Part shown: piece by piece, positions 21,958 to 25,531 of the stretch | Position numbering within the stretch: the first letter of the stretch is position 1 | How the letters are laid out: every line of letters begins with the position of its first letter | NCBI GenBank assembly: GCA_964373855.1 | Contig: CAYJWL010000011.1 | Location: 1 to 25,531 of the forward strand | Origin: CAYJWL01 sp964373855 | GTDB taxonomy: Bacteria; Patescibacteriota; Andersenbacteria; UBA10190 | Length of the DNA stretch: 25,531 nt | Reading direction: 5' to 3' | Notes under the pieces: model-generated | Told to the model about the DNA's origin: nothing | Seen by the model: only the letters and a program-made list of their open reading frames with translations | Databases searched by the model: none | Position numbers and translations under genes: made by a program

Positions 21958-23052
21958 TTAGGCAGGCTTGGCACTATTTGAACGCGTGTAAGACCACACT
22001 GCCTGGATAAAAGCGCCGAACGTGAAGAGCACAACCAGGAGCGTCAGCAGCCAGCCGACGAAACCAAGTAGCTGCGCGGCCTCATACATAACAGCGCCCA
22101 ACAGAATATTCTGCCAGCTTGGTAACATCGCCGGCGACTTAACACGGGTGAGCTTATCCATGACCAGCGATCCAATGAGGCCGGCCGATAAACCGGCGCC
22201 GATGATATACAGTATGGGTGTGAGGAGAAGAAAGATCAGGGCTAATGGAATTCCGACCACGGTGGCTATCAAGACGGCGGAGGCCGGGAGAAGAAGAATC
22301 AGCCACAGGATGGATGTTAAAACAGATTTCCCCGGACTTTGCTTAACGGTCAGAATGGCCCCGCGGGTGATATGAGGCAGGGCAAATACCAGGATAAAAC
22401 CGATGACGGTAAGCATCAATACATCGCGCACCCAGCGGGCCAGCATATCCAATCTGGTTGGCCGGCGATCTCCCTCCGGCCTGGTGCGCTGAATAATGTC
22501 TCCTGCGACTGTCGCACCTTCCTCAATGGCCGGCTGCTTGCCCCAGACAATGAGATCGCCGCCGATGTGTCCCCCCTGGCGAACAGTAATATTCTCGCCG
22601 GTAGCTCGTACCGTTCCGGCAACCGTGCCCCAGATGTCTATCGTTTGGCCGGCGGCATATACATCACCCCTAATCGTTGCCGGCTGGGCGATGGTGATAC
22701 CCTGGCCGACGGCAAACGCATCACCGGCAACATTCCCGGTAATCGCAATTTCGTTCCCGGCAACATGTACATCATCGCCGATATTTCCGCCGACGCCAAT
22801 CATTTGGCCGGCGGAATATATGTCAGCCGCAATTTTGCTTTCAGCTGCGATCGTCTGTCCGAAGGCCATGACATCGCCGTCTATATCACCGCTAATACTG
22901 ATGCGATTGCCAAACAGATAAGCGTCATCCGCCACCGGCTCCGCCACAACTATTTCTCCCTTTTCTTGAGCTACAAACAACGCCGCTTGGGCGGTAAGCG
23001 GGATGATCATCATTACCAGCACACTACCAAGCCGGACTAGTCGGCGGTTCAT
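21958..23052 (-). CDS. Bactofilin-like (polymer-forming) membrane protein
   Basis: The 364 residues begin with a signal peptide (about 1-23, ending AQA). Residues 30-190 are beta-helix-like repeats of about 16-18 residues built on the pattern I-x-G-x-I-x-G-D-x-x-A-x-G (for example GNRISISGDIDGDVMAFGQ and GNEIAITGNVAGDAFAVGQ). A basic linker and four or five TM segments follow (about 208-355). The repeats match polymer-forming DUF583 proteins. With a signal peptide the helix faces outward, unlike cytosolic bactofilins, suggesting an envelope scaffold. Confidence 0.88.
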   Translation of the reverse strand: MNRRLVRLGSVLVMMIIPLTAQAALFVAQEKGEIVVAEPVADDAYLFGNRISISGDIDGDVMAFGQTIAAESKIAADIYSAGQMIGVGGNIGDDVHVAGNEIAITGNVAGDAFAVGQGITIAQPATIRGDVYAAGQTIDIWGTVAGTVRATGENITVRQGGHIGGDLIVWGKQPAIEEGATVAGDIIQRTRPEGDRRPTRLDMLARWVRDVLMLTVIGFILVFALPHITRGAILTVKQSPGKSVLTSILWLILLLPASAVLIATVVGIPLALIFLLLTPILYIIGAGLSAGLIGSLVMDKLTRVKSPAMLPSWQNILLGAVMYEAAQLLGFVGWLLTLLVVLFTFGAFIQAVWSYTRSNSAKPA

Positions 23053-23096
23053 AGCGACATCTGTACCCTAGCAAACGCGGTCGTAAACCTCAATGG

Positions 23097-23474
23097 TTAG
23101 GGAAGAAGCGTGAAATTGCCCGGCTGTGAAAATAAAATGGTCAGGGCGACAGCCAGCAGCACGAAATCGAACTCCCAACCGCCCTCGCCGGTGAAGTCTT
23201 TTCCCCGCTTTTGGCTTTTAAAGTAGATTGCTCCCAGCATCATGATGACAACTATAAGCGCACCCAGCCACGGAAGAATGCCAAGAATGAAAGAGGCCGC
23301 TGCTAATATTTCTGCCGCGCCCAGCATAAACGCTTGCGCAGTGCTTAACCCTAATCGTTGGGCTGTTTTCTTCGTCCGCTGTAATTTTTCAGAACCATGG
23401 GCGATAAAAATTATCCCAACTGCTAGGCGCAGGATAAATAAGGCTAGGTCCGGGATTGGTTCAAGAAACATCAT
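23097..23474 (-). CDS. DoxX family membrane protein
   Basis: The 125-residue protein has four TM segments, the first with LRLAVGIIFIAHGSEKL and the third with the Gly/Leu pattern of DoxX; GGWEFDFVLLAVAL before the last TM is the family's C-terminal mark. DoxX/SURF4-type proteins are linked to quinone or thiol redox at the membrane. It sits between NDH-2 and the bactofilin-like gene on one strand, which fits an electron-transfer role. Confidence 0.9.
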   Translation of the reverse strand: MMFLEPIPDLALFILRLAVGIIFIAHGSEKLQRTKKTAQRLGLSTAQAFMLGAAEILAAASFILGILPWLGALIVVIMMLGAIYFKSQKRGKDFTGEGGWEFDFVLLAVALTILFSQPGNFTLLP

Positions 23475-23507
23475 AATAGCTAATTTCTAACTTCTACTTT
23501 CTATTCA

Positions 23508-24758
23508 TCAGAATTCGGACGTATCTCTGGGCACAAACATGGCTATAATCCAGTCAAAGGCAACCTGGACCCGATTGCCCCAGCCATACATAGTCTGCAA
23601 AAATATTGCCCGGCGTATGAGCCAAGCCAGCCGCCCGCTTAAGCGCAAGTATGGGCGTAACTCAAATATGCCATACCAGTTACCGAGCGGAATGATATCT
23701 CCTTTGTAGGTAAAGGTTGCATACGTCAGAGGCCGTTGCTGAAGATGGGCCTTGATATTCTTGGCCACTACCTTGGCGGCTTGCACCGCGGCTTGGGCCA
23801 GCGGCGGAAATGTATGCTTCGGATCATTAACCGCGGCGCAGTCACCGAGCGCAAAGACATCGGGAAAGCCTTCAACCTGAAAAGTCGGCTCGACCTTGAC
23901 CAAGTTCTGCCCATTAAGAACTTGTGGCGGCAGCATCCCCTGGAGCGTAGATTCCGTGCCGGCTGTCCAGAAAATATTATTGGCCGCAATGATTTCACCC
24001 GAACTAAGCACCACCGCCCCTGGCCTCACTTCCATCACTCGCTGATTCAGAAGAATATCAACACCAAGCGCAGCCAGCCTTTGGTGCGCTTTAGCTGCAG
24101 CTTTTTCTGAAAACTGCTCGAGCAAGCGACTGCCAGCATGGATCAAAGTGAGACGCGACATCCCGTTTGGTACATCGCCATAAAATTGTTTCATCTCAAA
24201 GGAAATAAGGTCAGAAATTTGTCCAGCTAATTCTGTGCCGGTGGCTCCGCCGCCGACTATGATAAAATGCAGCAATTCCCTAGTGGCTTCTAGGTTGTGC
24301 CGGTCCTGCATCTCCGAGGCGTTTTCAAACGAGCGGATAATACGATTTCTGATAGCAATTGCGCCGGGTAGCCACTTGAGCGCCAAAGCATTCTCGGCCG
24401 CACCCGGCACGCCAAAGAACCCCTGCTCTACGCCCACCGCGATCACCAGAACATCGAATGGGTAGACGCCGCGATCGGTCTCAACTTTTTTATTCTCCAA
24501 ATCGAATCTTGTTACGGTTGCCTGGTGAAAATCCTGGCCGCAACAGGCGAGAATCTCGCGCAAGGGCTGGACCACGTGTTCTCGGGAAACTGAACCGGTC
24601 GCGGCCTCATGAAGCATCGGAGTAAAGGTGAAAAAATTTGTGCGGCTGATCAGCTCGATACGCACATTATTCTTTACAGCCGGGTGCAAAATAGTATGCA
24701 GTCGCTGGTATGTTTCAACTCCGGCGAACCCGCCGCCGATAATGATTACCTTGGTCAT
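23508..24758 (-). CDS. ndh: Type II NADH dehydrogenase (NDH-2)
   Basis: Starting at MTKVIIIGGGFAGVETYQ (ATG 24758) gives 416 residues; the frame is open further up but adds no domain. The FAD site GGGFAG is at 8-13, the NADH site FIIVGGGATGTELAG near 165-180, and ALGDCA in the C-terminal half binds FAD. The end (LAWLIRRAIFLQTMYGWGNR) is hydrophobic and basic, as in the membrane-binding region. It oxidises NADH and reduces quinone without pumping protons. No other respiratory enzyme is in the window; DoxX is next. Confidence 0.92.
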   Translation of the reverse strand: MTKVIIIGGGFAGVETYQRLHTILHPAVKNNVRIELISRTNFFTFTPMLHEAATGSVSREHVVQPLREILACCGQDFHQATVTRFDLENKKVETDRGVYPFDVLVIAVGVEQGFFGVPGAAENALALKWLPGAIAIRNRIIRSFENASEMQDRHNLEATRELLHFIIVGGGATGTELAGQISDLISFEMKQFYGDVPNGMSRLTLIHAGSRLLEQFSEKAAAKAHQRLAALGVDILLNQRVMEVRPGAVVLSSGEIIAANNIFWTAGTESTLQGMLPPQVLNGQNLVKVEPTFQVEGFPDVFALGDCAAVNDPKHTFPPLAQAAVQAAKVVAKNIKAHLQQRPLTYATFTYKGDIIPLGNWYGIFELRPYLRLSGRLAWLIRRAIFLQTMYGWGNRVQVAFDWIIAMFVPRDTSEF

Positions 24759-24876
24759 TGAGATTACTGTAACGTGGTCGGCGGCGGGTAGCAAAATTAC
24801 CCGAGCCGCGCTTTGTCTGTATTTCCTTTCCAATTTCTTACTGCTAACGGCTGTGCTGTGTTAGTATTGTGTAATA

Positions 24877-25446
24877 ATGGATCCTATTCAACAGCCGTAT
24901 TTGCCGGAATCTCCTATCCAGCCTGGCAGCTCCAATTGGAAACGCTACCTGTATACTGCCATCGTCTTGGCGATTTTGATCGTAGTAGCTGTCGGAGCTG
25001 TCGTCATGTGGCGAGCAGGTCTATTTACCCTCGCGCCGGCGGCACATCAGGACAAGGAGTTGCCTAAGGCAGACAAGAATTCATCGGGGGGTGATCAGAA
25101 CAGCCAATTTAAGCCAGATGAAAACTTAGCTGTCACAATAGGTTATAAAAAAAGCCCGATTCTGTCGTTTCACATCGAAGCTCTTGAGCAGACTGCACAG
25201 CAGCCCAACCAGACAACATACGAGCCGGCGGGAGCATCTCTGTATTCGATTCTGGAGGTTTTTGCTGACGATGGTAAGACTGTTGGAAATTATAGGATTA
25301 CAATTCCCCTTACCTCTGTCGTCGGCAGCTCGCAGATTATTGTTCCAATTACTAATGCCAAGCAAGTCCAGAAAGTTGTATTGAAGACAGCGCAGGGCAG
25401 GTTATTGGATGAAGCGATTTTTTGGGGCGGTTCAAGATTCCTTTAA
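24877..25446 (+). CDS. Single-pass membrane protein of unknown function
   Basis: The 189 residues begin with a Pro-rich cytoplasmic tail (MDPIQQPYLPESPIQPGSSN), a TM at about 24-46, a polar linker and, from about 85, a beta-rich domain (SPILSFHIEALEQ ... GNYRITIPLTSVVGSSQIIV ... VQKVVLKTAQGRLL). It is probably anchored with the domain outside. No family is recognised. TTACTG and TAGTAT about 18 bp apart upstream are a weak promoter candidate. Confidence 0.7.
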   Translation: MDPIQQPYLPESPIQPGSSNWKRYLYTAIVLAILIVVAVGAVVMWRAGLFTLAPAAHQDKELPKADKNSSGGDQNSQFKPDENLAVTIGYKKSPILSFHIEALEQTAQQPNQTTYEPAGASLYSILEVFADDGKTVGNYRITIPLTSVVGSSQIIVPITNAKQVQKVVLKTAQGRLLDEAIFWGGSRFL

Positions 25447-25531
25447 CAAAGAAAACGTGAAGCTGGACACGATCGAAGACCGTGATGAGGCCATTTATGT
25501 CGGCAGAAACGGCGAAGTGTTTGCTTATGCA
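25409..25531 (+). CDS. Start of a further gene, truncated by the window edge
   Basis: The frame MKRFFGAVQDSFNKENVKLD TIEDRDEAIY... is open for 41 codons to the window end. It overlaps the upstream gene by 38 bases in another frame, with AGGGCAGG before the ATG as a possible ribosome binding site. GTG 25457 would avoid the overlap. The composition looks coding (alternating charged and hydrophobic residues), but the family cannot be told. Confidence 0.5.
   Translation, partial: MKRFFGAVQDSFNKENVKLDTIEDRDEAIYVGRNGEVFAYA

Noticed and set aside
22339..23040. 233-codon plus-strand frame
   Set aside because: Antisense shadow of the bactofilin-like repeats.

Overview
The window looks like chromosome from an uncultured bacterium, most likely a member of the Candidate Phyla Radiation (Patescibacteria, Parcubacteria-like). 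I infer this from small, weakly annotated genes, tRNAs without an encoded CCA, short intergenic spacers rich in GC hairpins, few strong Shine-Dalgarno sites in the core genes, and the mix of families (a SpoVG variant, XapX, a bactofilin-like membrane protein, an FtsB-like protein, paired HtrA proteins). UGA is an ordinary stop here: RF2 is present and carries its UGA frameshift site. There is one scaffold gap (10 N at 13496-13505).

Layout. 1-2434 is an accessory stretch: the 3' part of a Nudix hydrolase, about 600 bp without a gene (two look-alike palindromic modules, then a heavily folded candidate RNA), two disrupted genes (a coiled-coil protein and a nucleoside 2-deoxyribosyltransferase) and a SpoVG-family gene with an inserted zinc ribbon. 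2473-3429 is an orphan ABC ATPase. 3437-9139 is a minus-strand block read as htrA, an MGMT-like gene, a PEBP gene, acyP, tRNA-Thr, prfB, ftsE, ftsX. 9304-12523 is a second accessory stretch of small membrane proteins, a 52-aa XapX protein and a frameshifted DGQHR/ParB-like gene. Several of its genes have their own consensus promoters, strong Shine-Dalgarno sites and terminators, unlike the core blocks.

12666-16900 is a second minus-strand core block: glutaredoxin and thioredoxin reductase, a polytopic membrane protein, a catalytically dead HtrA paralogue with a PDZ domain, an FtsB/DivIC-like protein, a Cys-containing unknown protein, and tRNA-Gly. 16901-17380 has no gene but holds two repeat-like elements. 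17381-25531 carries a nucleotide-sugar dehydrogenase, two small membrane proteins, a long nested hairpin, a D,D-carboxypeptidase, a Sua5/YrdC protein, an HD-domain protein, a bactofilin-like membrane protein, DoxX, a type II NADH dehydrogenase, a one-TM protein and the start of a further gene.

Themes. Envelope growth and division are well represented (FtsE/FtsX, FtsB-like, D,D-carboxypeptidase, HtrA pair, nucleotide-sugar dehydrogenase, bactofilin-like protein). Redox and electron-transfer functions form a second theme (glutaredoxin/TrxB, NDH-2, DoxX). I do not see a clear new multi-gene defence or mobile system. The least explained signals are the folded element at 722-943, the paired modules at 510-674, the 135-bp element with 16-bp inverted ends at 17159-17293, the nested hairpin at 19609-19746, and the G7 tract that splits the DGQHR-like gene.
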